Assembly: GCA_001603105.1 (NCBI GenBank)
Contig: LVBE01000119.1
Location: 1-40,215 of the forward strand
DNA: 40,215 bases
DNA from: Spirochaetales bacterium Spiro_03
GTDB taxonomy: Bacteria > Spirochaetota > Spirochaetia > Sphaerochaetales > Sphaerochaetaceae
Direction: 5' to 3'
Made by a program: the position numbers and the translations under genes. This document shows positions 1 to 7,779 of this stretch, piece after piece. The notes under the pieces are model-generated. The model did no database searches. It was not told the origin of the DNA and was given only the letters and a program-made list of their open reading frames with translations. How positions within the stretch are numbered: the first letter of the stretch is position 1; each line of letters begins with the position of its first letter.

Positions 1-3
1 GTC

Positions 4-22
4 AATTTAACGGTGTTAAATT
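4..22. repeat. AT-rich inverted repeat at the left edge
   Basis: Perfect 8-bp arms AATTTAAC and GTTAAATT flank a 3-nt centre GGT. The repeat lies about 55 bp upstream of the -35 box of the BMP transporter promoter. It could be a regulator site or the weak AT stem of a terminator for a gene beyond the left edge, since a T-rich stretch follows. No gene is visible in positions 1-156. Confidence 0.4.
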
Positions 23-75
23 TGTTATTTTCTCAGTTGCCTGATTTTTTAGGTATTCTTTTATCGTAATTTCTT

Positions 76-104
76 TTGACACCTCCGCCATCTCAACCTA
101 TACT
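76..104 (+). promoter_or_regulatory. Sigma70-type promoter of the BMP nucleoside transporter operon
   Basis: TTGACA at 76-81 and TATACT at 99-104 are separated by exactly 17 bp, near-consensus for a housekeeping promoter. The predicted transcription start is about 110-112. That leaves a leader of roughly 45 nt before the ATG at 157, with a GAGGAGA ribosome-binding site at 144-150. Confidence 0.75.
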
Positions 105-115
105 GAAAGAAATTT

Positions 116-134
116 CCTCCCACTTGGTGGGAGG
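116..134 (+). promoter_or_regulatory. Hairpin at the 5' end of the BMP operon transcript
   Basis: CCTCCCA (116-122) and TGGGAGG (128-134) form a perfect 7-bp GC-rich stem with a 5-nt loop. It lies only a few nucleotides after the predicted transcription start and before the ribosome-binding site. It may stabilise the 5' end of the mRNA or, as DNA, be an operator just downstream of the start site. The CCTCC arm is also complementary to a Shine-Dalgarno core, but the SD at 144-150 lies outside the stem. Confidence 0.5.
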
Positions 135-156
135 CACCCTGTAGAGGAGAACCCGT

Positions 157-1188
157 ATGAAGAAAACCTTGACTATCGTGCTCTGCCTTGCCCTTGTGTG
201 CACCTCCCTCTTCGCCGCCGGCTCGAGTGAGAAGACCCCAGCGAAAAAGGACTCAAACGTGGTAAAGATCGCCCTGATCATCGAAAATACCATCGATGAC
301 AAAGGCTGGTGCCAGTCGATGCACGACGGCATCACTGAGGCGATGAAACAACTTCCCGGTCGCATCGAGTACAACTACACCGAGAAGATGAACCTCGTCG
401 ATGCCGGGACCGCCGCCCGCCAGTACGTCGCCCAAGGCTATGACATCATCATCGCCCACGGAGCGCAGTACAAGAACCTGACCCTCGAGATGGCTGAAGA
501 GTACCCCGACGTGACCTTCGCCTTCGGTACCTCCAGCGAAAAGGGACCGGCCAACGTCTTCACCTACATGCCCGAGAGTGAAGAGACCGGCTACCTCAGC
601 GGCCTGATCGCCGGCATGACCACCAAGACCAAGGTCCTCGGCCTCGTCGGACCGGTGGACAGCGGTGATGCTGCCCGCTACAACCGTGGCTTCGTCCTCG
701 GCGCCAAGGCGATCGATCCCACCATCAAGGTGATGGTCGCCCACTCCGGCTCCTTCAGTGACTTCGTCAAGGCTGGCGAGATCGCCCAGTCGCAGATCAA
801 GGCAGGAGCTGACGTGCTCACCGGCAGCAGCCAGCAGGCCCTTGGAGCTCTGCGCGCCGTCGCTGACCACCGCAACGCTGATATCTGGTGGGTTGGCCAA
901 GAGACCGCGCAGCTCGGAATCCCCGAAGGATACAAGGTCATCGGAGCATCGGCTTACAACTATGCCGCAGTTATCATCGGCCTGGTGGAGAAGCTCGATG
1001 CCGGCATCAAGGGTGGAGAGGTCATTCCGATGAACTTCCATAACGGTGGCTTCCGCTTTGAGTTCAATCCTAGCCTGAAGAACAAGTGGGAGGGTGCCGT
1101 CGAGAAGAAGATCAACGAGACCCTCGCCTCCTTCCGCGCCAAGAGCGGGACCATCGACTATATGAGCGTCGACTACTCCAAGCTCTGA
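157..1188 (+). CDS. BMP-family (PnrA-like) ABC transporter substrate-binding protein
   Basis: This is a 343-residue periplasmic binding protein of the BMP/PnrA family (Bmp domain), whose known members bind purine nucleosides or related ligands. Residues 1-21 are a Sec signal peptide ending LFAA, then GSSEK and a charged linker. I read this as signal peptidase I cleavage, because the cysteine at residue 16 lacks a good lipobox. The mature part begins with an alternating strand pattern (VVKIALIIE) and has the family-typical DKGWCQSMHDG segment near residue 50. The ATG at 157 has a GAGGAGA site 6 nt upstream. It is the first gene of an importer operon and is followed by a strong hairpin before the ATPase gene. 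A purine nucleoside or base is the best ligand guess because a xanthine-dehydrogenase-like gene ends the cluster. The exact ligand cannot be read from sequence. Confidence 0.9.
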   Translation: MKKTLTIVLCLALVCTSLFAAGSSEKTPAKKDSNVVKIALIIENTIDDKGWCQSMHDGITEAMKQLPGRIEYNYTEKMNLVDAGTAARQYVAQGYDIIIAHGAQYKNLTLEMAEEYPDVTFAFGTSSEKGPANVFTYMPESEETGYLSGLIAGMTTKTKVLGLVGPVDSGDAARYNRGFVLGAKAIDPTIKVMVAHSGSFSDFVKAGEIAQSQIKAGADVLTGSSQQALGALRAVADHRNADIWWVGQETAQLGIPEGYKVIGASAYNYAAVIIGLVEKLDAGIKGGEVIPMNFHNGGFRFEFNPSLKNKWEGAVEKKINETLASFRAKSGTIDYMSVDYSKL

Positions 1189-1198
1189 TCAATCGGAT

Positions 1199-1223
1199 GG
1201 TGGCCATGGTCCTCATGGCCACC
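1199..1223 (+). promoter_or_regulatory. Intergenic hairpin after the BMP binding-protein gene
   Basis: GGTGGCCATG (1199-1208) and CATGGCCACC (1214-1223) form a perfect 10-bp stem with a 5-nt loop, 11 nt after the stop codon. No T-run follows, so it is not a classical terminator. It is placed to block 3'-to-5' decay of the upstream message or to be a processing site, giving more binding protein than membrane components. The same arrangement recurs in the two other importer operons of this window. Confidence 0.65.
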
Positions 1224-1254
1224 TGCCACCCTCGGTTACGGAGAGAACACCCTT

Positions 1255-2781
1255 ATGCACAAGATCACCAGCCTCAGGATGGAGCACATCACCAAACGCT
1301 TCCCCGGAACACTTGCCTGCGACGATATCACCCTCTCGGTGGGTGAGGGGGAGATCCTCGCCCTCGTCGGTGAGAACGGGGCGGGCAAGACCACCTTGAT
1401 GAACATCCTGATGGGACTCTACCAAAGCGATGAGGGGCGGATTCTCATCAACGGCGAGGAGGTTCGCTTCAAGAGCCCCAACGACGCCTTCAGTGCCGGA
1501 CTGGGAATGGTCCACCAACAGTATATGCTCGTCTCCAACATGACCGTGACCGAGAACATCGCCCTTGGGTACAAGGCGGCGTGGTCGGCTCTCAAGCTCG
1601 ACCTGGCCAAGGTCAGAGCCCGAATCGTGGAGATTTCCGACAAGTACGGCCTCGCCGTCGACCCCGATGCGTATATCTGGCAGCTCTCCGTCGGAGAGCA
1701 ACAGCGCGTCGAGCTGGTCAAGACCCTCTGTCTGGGCGCTCGTTTTTTGATCCTCGACGAGCCGACCAGTGCCCTCACTCCCCAGGAGACCGATGAGCTC
1801 ATCGTCCTGCTCAAGCGGATGAAGCGCGAGCTCTCCATCATCTTCATCAGTCACAAACTGCAGGAGGTGAAGAACCTCTGCGATAACCTCTTGATCCTCC
1901 GCCATGGGGCGGTGGTCTACGAAGGGAAGACCGCCGACCACTCGATGGCGGATATCGCCGCCCTGATGACCGGCCACGAGGTCGAGCTGCCGGTCAATGA
2001 AGAGGAGGCGTGTAGCGGCGCCGTTGTGCTGGACATCAGGGACCTTGATGTCAAAAGCGACCGTGGCTTCCTCGCCCTCGATGGCTTCAACCTCGCCGTC
2101 CGCTGTGGCGAGATCGTCGGCCTCGCCGGCGTCTCAGGCAACGGACAGCGAGAGCTCGCCGAGGCGATCAATGGCCTGAGGAGAGTCGAACGAGGCCAAA
2201 TCCTCTTCTATGGTGAGGATCTTGCCAACAAGAGCCCGCATCACATCATCGACAGCGGCATGGGCTACATCCCCGAAGAGCGCAACACCGAAGGAATCGT
2301 GCCCTCCTTCAGCCTGAAGGAGAACCTCATCCTCAAGGACACCGAGCGCGAAGAGTTCTCCAACCACCACTTCCTCAAGAACAAGGCCATCGAGGAAAAC
2401 GCCACCGAGCTCAGGGTCAAGTTCGATATCCGTAGCCCCAACACCTCGGTCGCCGCCGGATCTCTGTCAGGGGGCAATATCCAGAAGGTGATCCTCGCCC
2501 GCGAGATCAGTCGAAAGCCGAAGTTCCTCCTGGCAGTCTACCCCATCAGGGGCCTGGATCTCGGAGCGGCCGAGTTCATCCACAAACAGCTTCTGGAGAA
2601 GCGGCGCGAGGGGGTCGGGATCCTGCTCATCAGCGAGGAGCTTGACGAGATCCTCGATCTCTCCGACCGCGTCGCGGTGATCTTCAAGGGCAAGATCCAG
2701 CAGATCCTCGATCGCAAGGACGCAAACCGGCGTAAGCTCGGTATCTTGATGGCAGGAGTGGGCGATGACCAAGCACTTTAA
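1255..2781 (+). CDS. Nucleoside ABC transporter ATP-binding protein, tandem ATPase domains (NupO/YufO-like)
   Basis: This 508-residue protein has two fused ABC ATPase domains, the usual layout of ATPases that pair with BMP-type binding proteins and of sugar (RbsA-like) importers. Domain 1 has Walker A GENGAGKTT (about residues 39-47), the signature LSVGEQQR and Walker B LILDEPTSALT. Domain 2 starts near residue 260. It has the degenerate P-loop region GVSGNGQREL and the signature LSGGNIQK, followed by PIRGLDLGA in place of a normal Walker B, as is common in this family. Domain 2 is therefore probably the weaker hydrolysis site. A GGAGAG site lies upstream of the ATG at 1255. The 3' end overlaps the first permease gene by 17 bp, suggesting coupled translation. 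Confidence 0.92.
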   Translation: MHKITSLRMEHITKRFPGTLACDDITLSVGEGEILALVGENGAGKTTLMNILMGLYQSDEGRILINGEEVRFKSPNDAFSAGLGMVHQQYMLVSNMTVTENIALGYKAAWSALKLDLAKVRARIVEISDKYGLAVDPDAYIWQLSVGEQQRVELVKTLCLGARFLILDEPTSALTPQETDELIVLLKRMKRELSIIFISHKLQEVKNLCDNLLILRHGAVVYEGKTADHSMADIAALMTGHEVELPVNEEEACSGAVVLDIRDLDVKSDRGFLALDGFNLAVRCGEIVGLAGVSGNGQRELAEAINGLRRVERGQILFYGEDLANKSPHHIIDSGMGYIPEERNTEGIVPSFSLKENLILKDTEREEFSNHHFLKNKAIEENATELRVKFDIRSPNTSVAAGSLSGGNIQKVILAREISRKPKFLLAVYPIRGLDLGAAEFIHKQLLEKRREGVGILLISEELDEILDLSDRVAVIFKGKIQQILDRKDANRRKLGILMAGVGDDQAL

Positions 2782-3871
2782 ACTTATCTACAAGATCACG
2801 ATCATCGCCCTGGCCATCGCAGCTGCGATGGGGGCCGGCTCGATCATCCTCCTGTCCATCGGAGCCGATGTGGCCAAGACCTACCTGGTCATCCTCCTTG
2901 AGCCGCTGAAGAGCACGCTGCAGATCAGCGAGGTACTGCTCAGGGCGATCCCGCTGTCGATCATCGCCTTGGGCATCAGCGTGGCGTACCGCAGCGGCAT
3001 CATCAACATCGGCGCCGAAGGACAGATGATGATGGGGATATTGGGCACTACGATGGTCGCCCTCTCTCTTCCGACGCTGCCCAAGGTCATCCTCATTCCC
3101 CTGGCCATCCTCACCGGAGCGCTCTTCGGTGGGGCGTGGGGTTTCATCGCAGGCATCCTCAGAGCAAAGCTACAGGTCAGTGAACTGCTCTCGACGGTCA
3201 TGCTCAACTACATCGCAGCGCAGTTCTACACCTTCATGCTGCGCGGCCCCTTCCTCGACCCGGCCGAAAAAACCCTCGGAGGAGCCGGCACTCCCCAGTC
3301 GATGCGCCTGACGCGCAACCTCTGGCTGACGCGCTTCATTCCCCGAACACGCCTGCACACCGGCCTCTTCATCGCCCTCGCCCTTGCTGCTTTCATCTAC
3401 TTTCTCTTGTGGAAGACAGACTTCGGCTACAAGATGCGTGCAAGCGGGGCAAGCGGCCGCGCTGCACGCTACGGGGGCATCAGCGTGGCGTGGTACCTGG
3501 TCGTCTCGATGGTCATCAGCGGCGCCTTTGCTGGCATCGCCGGCGCCATTGAGGTGGCGGGGGTGCACCGTCGCGCCCTTGAGGGCATCACCGCCGGCTA
3601 CGGCTTCAGCGGCATCGTCGTCGCCCTCTTCGGCGGCCTGTCGCCGATCGGCATCATCCCGGCCTCCTTCTTCTTCGGCCTCTTGATCGTCGGCTCCGAT
3701 ATGACCCAGCGTCTGGTCGGTGTTCCGGCGAATATGATCAACGTCCTGCAAGGCATCATCATCCTGGTCATCGTCGCCACGAAGATGATCCTCGCCGACC
3801 CCTACCTGGCCGAGCGCGTCTGGCGCTGGTACCAGAGGCGCTGTACCGTACGCGCGGAGGTGGAAGCATGA
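2765..3871 (+). CDS. Nucleoside ABC transporter permease (NupP/YufP-like)
   Basis: This is a 368-residue inner-membrane permease of the branched-chain amino acid/ribose permease superfamily (BPD_transp_2 fold) used by BMP-type importers. It has about 8-10 hydrophobic helices, with the first at residues 10-35. The family-typical segment SGIINIGAEGQMMMG is near residue 80, and a long loop carrying GFGYKMRASG-like residues precedes the C-terminal helices. The ATG lies inside the 3' end of the ATPase gene, and the gene overlaps the next permease by 4 bp (ATGA). Both overlaps mark it as an internal operon member. The two permeases should form a heterodimer contacted by the tandem ATPase. Confidence 0.9.
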   Translation: MTKHFKLIYKITIIALAIAAAMGAGSIILLSIGADVAKTYLVILLEPLKSTLQISEVLLRAIPLSIIALGISVAYRSGIINIGAEGQMMMGILGTTMVALSLPTLPKVILIPLAILTGALFGGAWGFIAGILRAKLQVSELLSTVMLNYIAAQFYTFMLRGPFLDPAEKTLGGAGTPQSMRLTRNLWLTRFIPRTRLHTGLFIALALAAFIYFLLWKTDFGYKMRASGASGRAARYGGISVAWYLVVSMVISGAFAGIAGAIEVAGVHRRALEGITAGYGFSGIVVALFGGLSPIGIIPASFFFGLLIVGSDMTQRLVGVPANMINVLQGIIILVIVATKMILADPYLAERVWRWYQRRCTVRAEVEA

Positions 3872-4812
3872 ACACCGCTGTCAATATCCTGAGCCTCGGC
3901 ATCCCCTTCTCAGTAGCCCTTCTGATCGCAAGCCTCGGGGAGATGTTCAACCAGCGCAGCGGGGTCTTCAACCTCGGCTGCGAGGGCATCATGGCGATGG
4001 GCGCTTTCTTGGGCATGCTGGTGCCCTACTCCGTCGGCCATGGTGGACCGACCGCCGAGATCTACAATGTGCTCGGCCTCCTACTCGCCATGGGAGTGGG
4101 CGCTCTCTTTGGCACCCTCTTTGGCCTGGTCGTCGTCACCTTCCGCGCCCCGGAGGGCATCGCGGGCATCGGGCTGCAGATGTTCGGTGTCGGCGTTGCC
4201 GGCACGCTATTTCGCCACTTCATCGGTGGCACCCAGTCGGTCATCGGCATCGACCGCACCCCGATCCCGCTGCTGTCAGCGATCCCGATCATCGGCCCGA
4301 TCTTCTTCAGCCACAACGTGGTCGTCTACCTCGCCTTCCTCTTTGTCCCCCTGTCCTGGTACATCCTCTTCAAGACCCCATGGGGCCTACGCGTTCGTGC
4401 GGTGGGGACCAACCCACGGGCCGCTGACTCGATCGGCATCAACGTCAACAGGGTACGCTACCAGGCCCTCGCCGTCGGCGGCGCCCTTGCAGGCCTTGCC
4501 GGAGCGTACCTCTCGCTCTGCCAGGCAAAGATGTTCAGCGACGGCATCATCGCCGGCCGCGGCTTCATCGCCGTCGCCCTGGTCTACTTCGGCCACTGGC
4601 ACCCGGTGAAGATCATGGGAGGGGCGCTACTCTTCAGCCTCGCCCAGAGCCTGCAGCTGGCCATCCAGGGCCAGGGCATCGCCTTCCCCTATGAGTTCGC
4701 CGTAATGCTGCCCTACGTGCTGGTCATCGTCGTATTGGCCTTCAGCCGGGAGAGTCAGCTCTTGGGCCCCAGTGCGCTGGGCAAGCCCTTTAATCGGGAA
4801 AAACGGATTTAG
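3868..4812 (+). CDS. Nucleoside ABC transporter permease, second subunit (NupQ/YufQ-like)
   Basis: This 314-residue permease is the partner of the preceding one and the shorter of the pair, as usual. Its N-terminal segment SLGEMFNQRSGVFNLGCEGIMAMGA (about residues 24-48) is the hallmark of this subunit. Further hydrophobic helices fill most of the remaining length. PWGLRVRAVGTNPRAADSIGI (residues 171-191) is the cytoplasmic coupling region expected to touch the ATPase. Its start overlaps the upstream stop by 4 bp. It is the last transporter gene. A 92-bp spacer with a small GGCAG/CTGCC hairpin and a repeated GGCTAAGCG heptamer-plus separates it from the molybdenum hydroxylase gene. Confidence 0.9.
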   Translation: MNTAVNILSLGIPFSVALLIASLGEMFNQRSGVFNLGCEGIMAMGAFLGMLVPYSVGHGGPTAEIYNVLGLLLAMGVGALFGTLFGLVVVTFRAPEGIAGIGLQMFGVGVAGTLFRHFIGGTQSVIGIDRTPIPLLSAIPIIGPIFFSHNVVVYLAFLFVPLSWYILFKTPWGLRVRAVGTNPRAADSIGINVNRVRYQALAVGGALAGLAGAYLSLCQAKMFSDGIIAGRGFIAVALVYFGHWHPVKIMGGALLFSLAQSLQLAIQGQGIAFPYEFAVMLPYVLVIVVLAFSRESQLLGPSALGKPFNREKRI

Positions 4813-4904
4813 CCCTCTGGCTAAGCGCCTTCGATTGCAGTATCACAGACCGAGGCAGATCCTGCCGAGGCTAAGCGGCTGGCATATAGAGTAGAGAAGA
4901 AGCT

Positions 4905-7472
4905 ATGTATGCATTCAGCGTGAACGGAAACCCGATCGAGTATCATGGCCCTGACAAGAAGCTGCTCACGTTCCTGCGTGAGGAGCTCGCCCTCACCGGC
5001 ACCAAGGATGGGTGCAGTGAGGGGGCGTGCGGCACGTGCATGGTCATCATCGATGGCAAGAAGGTCAAGGCGTGTGCAGTTCGCCTCTCAAAGCTCCAAG
5101 GCAAGAGCGTGACCACCATCGAAGGCCTCAGCGCCCGGGAAGCTGAGGTCTACACCTGGGCCTTCGCAGTCGAGGGGGCTGTGCAGTGTGGCTTCTGTAC
5201 CCCCGGCATGGTCATCAGCGCCAAGGCCCTGATCGACCAAGAGCCAAACCCGACTATCCAGCAGGTCAAGGAAGCGATCAAGGGGAACATCTGCCGCTGT
5301 ACCGGCTACAAGAAGATCGAGCTGGCGATCTTGCGTGCCGCCCAGATGCTGCGCGAAGGCTTGCCTGTCCCACAGCAGAGCAATGACCTGGCTCTCGGCT
5401 CCCACTACCCACGCATCGACGCCGAGGCGAAGGTCCTCGGAACCGGCCTGTATACCGACGATATCCGCATCGATGGGATGCGCTATGCCAAGGCGATCCG
5501 CTCTGCCTATCCACGAGCCCGCGTCCTCTCCATCGACGGCAGCAAGGCAGAGGCGCACCCCCACTTCATCCGTCTCATCACCTCAGACCAGGTACCGCAC
5601 AACATCATCGGCCACCTCGTCCAAGATTGGCCGGTCCTCATCCCAGTCGGGGAGATCACCCGCTACACCGGCGATGCAATCGCCTTGGTGGTATCTTCCT
5701 CTCTTGACAGCCTCGATGAGATTGCGCACTTGGTGAGCATCACCTACGAGCCGCTGAAGCCGATGCTCACCATCGACGATGCCCTTGCCGATGGGGCACC
5801 AGCGATCCACAAAGGCGGCAATATCCTCAGCTACCAGCACATTAAGCGCGGTGACGTCGAAGAGGAGCTAGAGAAGAGCGCCCACGTCATCAGCCGCCAC
5901 TTCTCTACCCCCTTCACTGAGCACGCCTTCTTGGAGGTCGAGTGCGCTGTCGCCCTCCCTGACGGTGAGGGAGGGCTCTTGGTCCACACCAGCGGCCAGT
6001 CGATCTACGATGAGCAGCGTGAGATCTGCACGATGCTCGACCTGCCGCCACACAAGGTGCGCTGCCACTCGATGCTCGTCGGCGGAGGATTCGGTGGCAA
6101 GGAGGACATGAGCGTACAGCACCACGCAGCCTTGGCAGCGTATCTCTGCGACGAGCCGGTCAAAGTCAAGCTCAGCCGCCAGGAGTCGATCGCTGTCCAC
6201 CCCAAGCGCCACCCGATGGAGATCGACCTCACCGTCGGCTGTGACAAGGACGGACGGCTTACGGCGATGAAGGCATCGATCTACTCCAACACCGGCGCCT
6301 ACGCCTCCTTGGGAGGCCCGGTCCTCCAGAGAGCCTGCATCCACGCCTCCGGGCCTTACCGTATCCCCGCCTTCGAGAGCGAAGGGCGTGCGGTCTACAC
6401 CAACGTCGTGCCGGCCGGAGCGTTCCGAGGCTTTGGGGTGACGCAGAGCTGCTTTGCTATCGAGACGGTGATGAACCTGCTCGCCGATGCAGTCGGCATC
6501 GACCACTGGCAGATCCGCCGCCTCAATGCACTCAAAGCCGGCGATACGATCCCCAATGGCCAGATCGCCGGACCCGATACCGGCATCATCGAGTGCCTTG
6601 AGGCAGTCAAGGATGCGTTCTACGCATCTCCGACTGCCGGTATCGCCGCTGCGTTCAAGAACACCGGCCTCGGTGGAGGCTACCCGGATACCGGACGCTG
6701 TATCCTCTCAGTCGAAGGAGGGATGGTCCACATACGCACCAGCGCCGCCTGCATGGGTCAGGGTGTGGCCACTGTCTGCATGCAGATGGTCGGCGAAAGC
6801 TGCGGCCTCAGAAGCGACCAGATTGTCGTCGAGGAGCCCGATACCGCCCGTACCCCGGACAGCGGCACCTCAACGGCGAGCCGACAGACCCTCTTCACCG
6901 GTGAGGCGGTGCGCCGGGCGTCACTGAAGCTCAAGGAGGCGTTGGCCACTCGGACATTGGACGAGCTTGAGGGGATGGAGTTCGACGGCGAATACATTGG
7001 AGAGACCGATGTCTTTGGCAGTACCAAAGAGCACCCGGTCAGCCACGTCGCCTATAGCTATAGCGCCCAGGTCGCTACCCTTGACGACGATAGGCGGGTA
7101 GCGAAGATCGTCGCCGCCTGTGACGTCGGGCAGGTGGTGAACTACCAGAGCCTCACCGGCCAGGTCGAGGGCGGAGTTGCCATGGGGATGGGCTACGCCC
7201 TCACCGAACACTTCCCTATCGACGAGGAGGGCAATCCGGCAGTCAAGTTCGCCACCCTCGGCCTGCTGAAGGCAACCGAGGTACCCCCGATCGAGGTCAA
7301 GGTCGTCCAAGGACCTGAACGCCACCCCATCGCCTATGGGGCAAAAGGGGTCGGCGAGCTAACCACCTTGGCTACCGCCCCAGCGATTGCGGCAGCGTAC
7401 TATCGCACCGACTTCATCGAGCGCAACTCACTGCCGTTGAAACAAACACCGTATGAACGGAAAAAGGGCTAG
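4905..7472 (+). CDS. Fused 2Fe-2S / molybdopterin hydroxylase, probable selenium-dependent xanthine dehydrogenase type
   Basis: This 855-residue molybdenum hydroxylase carries the two-cluster iron-sulfur domain and the molybdopterin domain on one chain and has no FAD domain. Residues 1-80 hold a plant-type [2Fe-2S] ferredoxin site (Cys37, Cys42, Cys45, Cys57). Residues 85-155 hold the second cluster (Cys95, Cys98, Cys130, Cys132). The Mo part starts near residue 165, with VGGGFGGKED, GAFRGFG and the C-terminal GVGE containing the catalytic glutamate. This fused two-domain layout of about 850 residues matches the selenium-dependent xanthine dehydrogenase group described by Haft and Self (2008) and E. 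coli XdhD/YgfN. Selenium there is a labile ligand, not selenocysteine, and no in-frame TGA is present. Position after a nucleoside importer suggests oxidation of imported purines to xanthine or urate. No FAD subunit or Mo/Se maturation gene is in the window. Confidence 0.85.
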   Translation: MYAFSVNGNPIEYHGPDKKLLTFLREELALTGTKDGCSEGACGTCMVIIDGKKVKACAVRLSKLQGKSVTTIEGLSAREAEVYTWAFAVEGAVQCGFCTPGMVISAKALIDQEPNPTIQQVKEAIKGNICRCTGYKKIELAILRAAQMLREGLPVPQQSNDLALGSHYPRIDAEAKVLGTGLYTDDIRIDGMRYAKAIRSAYPRARVLSIDGSKAEAHPHFIRLITSDQVPHNIIGHLVQDWPVLIPVGEITRYTGDAIALVVSSSLDSLDEIAHLVSITYEPLKPMLTIDDALADGAPAIHKGGNILSYQHIKRGDVEEELEKSAHVISRHFSTPFTEHAFLEVECAVALPDGEGGLLVHTSGQSIYDEQREICTMLDLPPHKVRCHSMLVGGGFGGKEDMSVQHHAALAAYLCDEPVKVKLSRQESIAVHPKRHPMEIDLTVGCDKDGRLTAMKASIYSNTGAYASLGGPVLQRACIHASGPYRIPAFESEGRAVYTNVVPAGAFRGFGVTQSCFAIETVMNLLADAVGIDHWQIRRLNALKAGDTIPNGQIAGPDTGIIECLEAVKDAFYASPTAGIAAAFKNTGLGGGYPDTGRCILSVEGGMVHIRTSAACMGQGVATVCMQMVGESCGLRSDQIVVEEPDTARTPDSGTSTASRQTLFTGEAVRRASLKLKEALATRTLDELEGMEFDGEYIGETDVFGSTKEHPVSHVAYSYSAQVATLDDDRRVAKIVAACDVGQVVNYQSLTGQVEGGVAMGMGYALTEHFPIDEEGNPAVKFATLGLLKATEVPPIEVKVVQGPERHPIAYGAKGVGELTTLATAPAIAAAYYRTDFIERNSLPLKQTPYERKKG

Positions 7473-7779
7473 GTAGGGCGCTCGCGGAAAAACCGCTTGG
7501 GCATGAAGGTGAGAACGTATAGGATGAGGCAACTCGACCACCTCCTGCATCGAAGGCGATGGGTTCTCATGGACTTTGGCTTCGATCAAGATCAATGTAT
7601 CGACATCTCTGACAAGAATCGCCAATGAGGCCCTTGTCATACACCGCGAACAGAGGAAAGCTCATGCAATCCATACCCCGCAAGCCATGGTGCGATAGAC
7701 TCCTCAATTGTTAATCTTACACTATTACACTTTTTGTTATTGTGTTATATTAAGCCTATCCTTTGCTTTGGAGGTGCCT
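7473..7779. other. 307-bp intergenic stretch without a confident gene
   Basis: No convincing coding region was found. A 70-codon minus-strand frame runs from 7640 and overlaps the end of the molybdenum hydroxylase gene, but it has no recognisable domain. A 16-codon plus-strand frame at 7664-7714 has a good GAGGAA site before its ATG but reads as arbitrary residues. Short GCGG/CCGC arms around 7485-7497 are too weak for a clear terminator. The right end (7708-7779) turns AT-rich and holds the promoter of the next gene. Confidence 0.6.
7719..7751 (+). promoter_or_regulatory. AT-rich promoter region with imperfect dyad before the flavin oxidoreductase
   Basis: ACACTATTAC (7719-7728) and GTTATTGTGT (7736-7745) are inverted arms matching at 8 of 10 positions around a 7-nt centre. 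They directly abut a TATATT box at 7746-7751. The -35 element is weak (TATTAC at 7723-7728 with a 17-bp spacer, inside the left arm). A repressor bound to this dyad would cover the promoter. The ribosome-binding site GGAGGTG is at 7770-7776. Confidence 0.4.

Noticed and set aside
253-1041. 262-codon open frame antisense to the BMP binding-protein gene
   Set aside because: It is a shadow of high third-position GC in the real gene: low-complexity Gly/Val/Asp-rich product, no domain, no ribosome-binding site.
1213-1977. 254-codon antisense frame opposite the ABC ATPase
   Set aside because: The ATPase on the plus strand has unmistakable Walker and signature motifs; the antisense product shows only compositional bias.
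4905-7472. Possible selenocysteine codon in the molybdenum hydroxylase
   Set aside because: The frame is uninterrupted and the family uses labile selenium at the Mo site, not UGA-coded selenocysteine.
7428-7640. 70-codon minus-strand frame in and before the intergenic gap
   Set aside because: It overlaps the molybdenum hydroxylase 3' end, has no recognisable domain and no clear ribosome-binding site; kept only as part of the gap description.
7708-7779. N-terminal extension of the flavin oxidoreductase from a TTG codon
   Set aside because: It would translate the AT-rich promoter and dyad; the ATG at 7780 has a GGAGGTG site and the expected family N-terminus.
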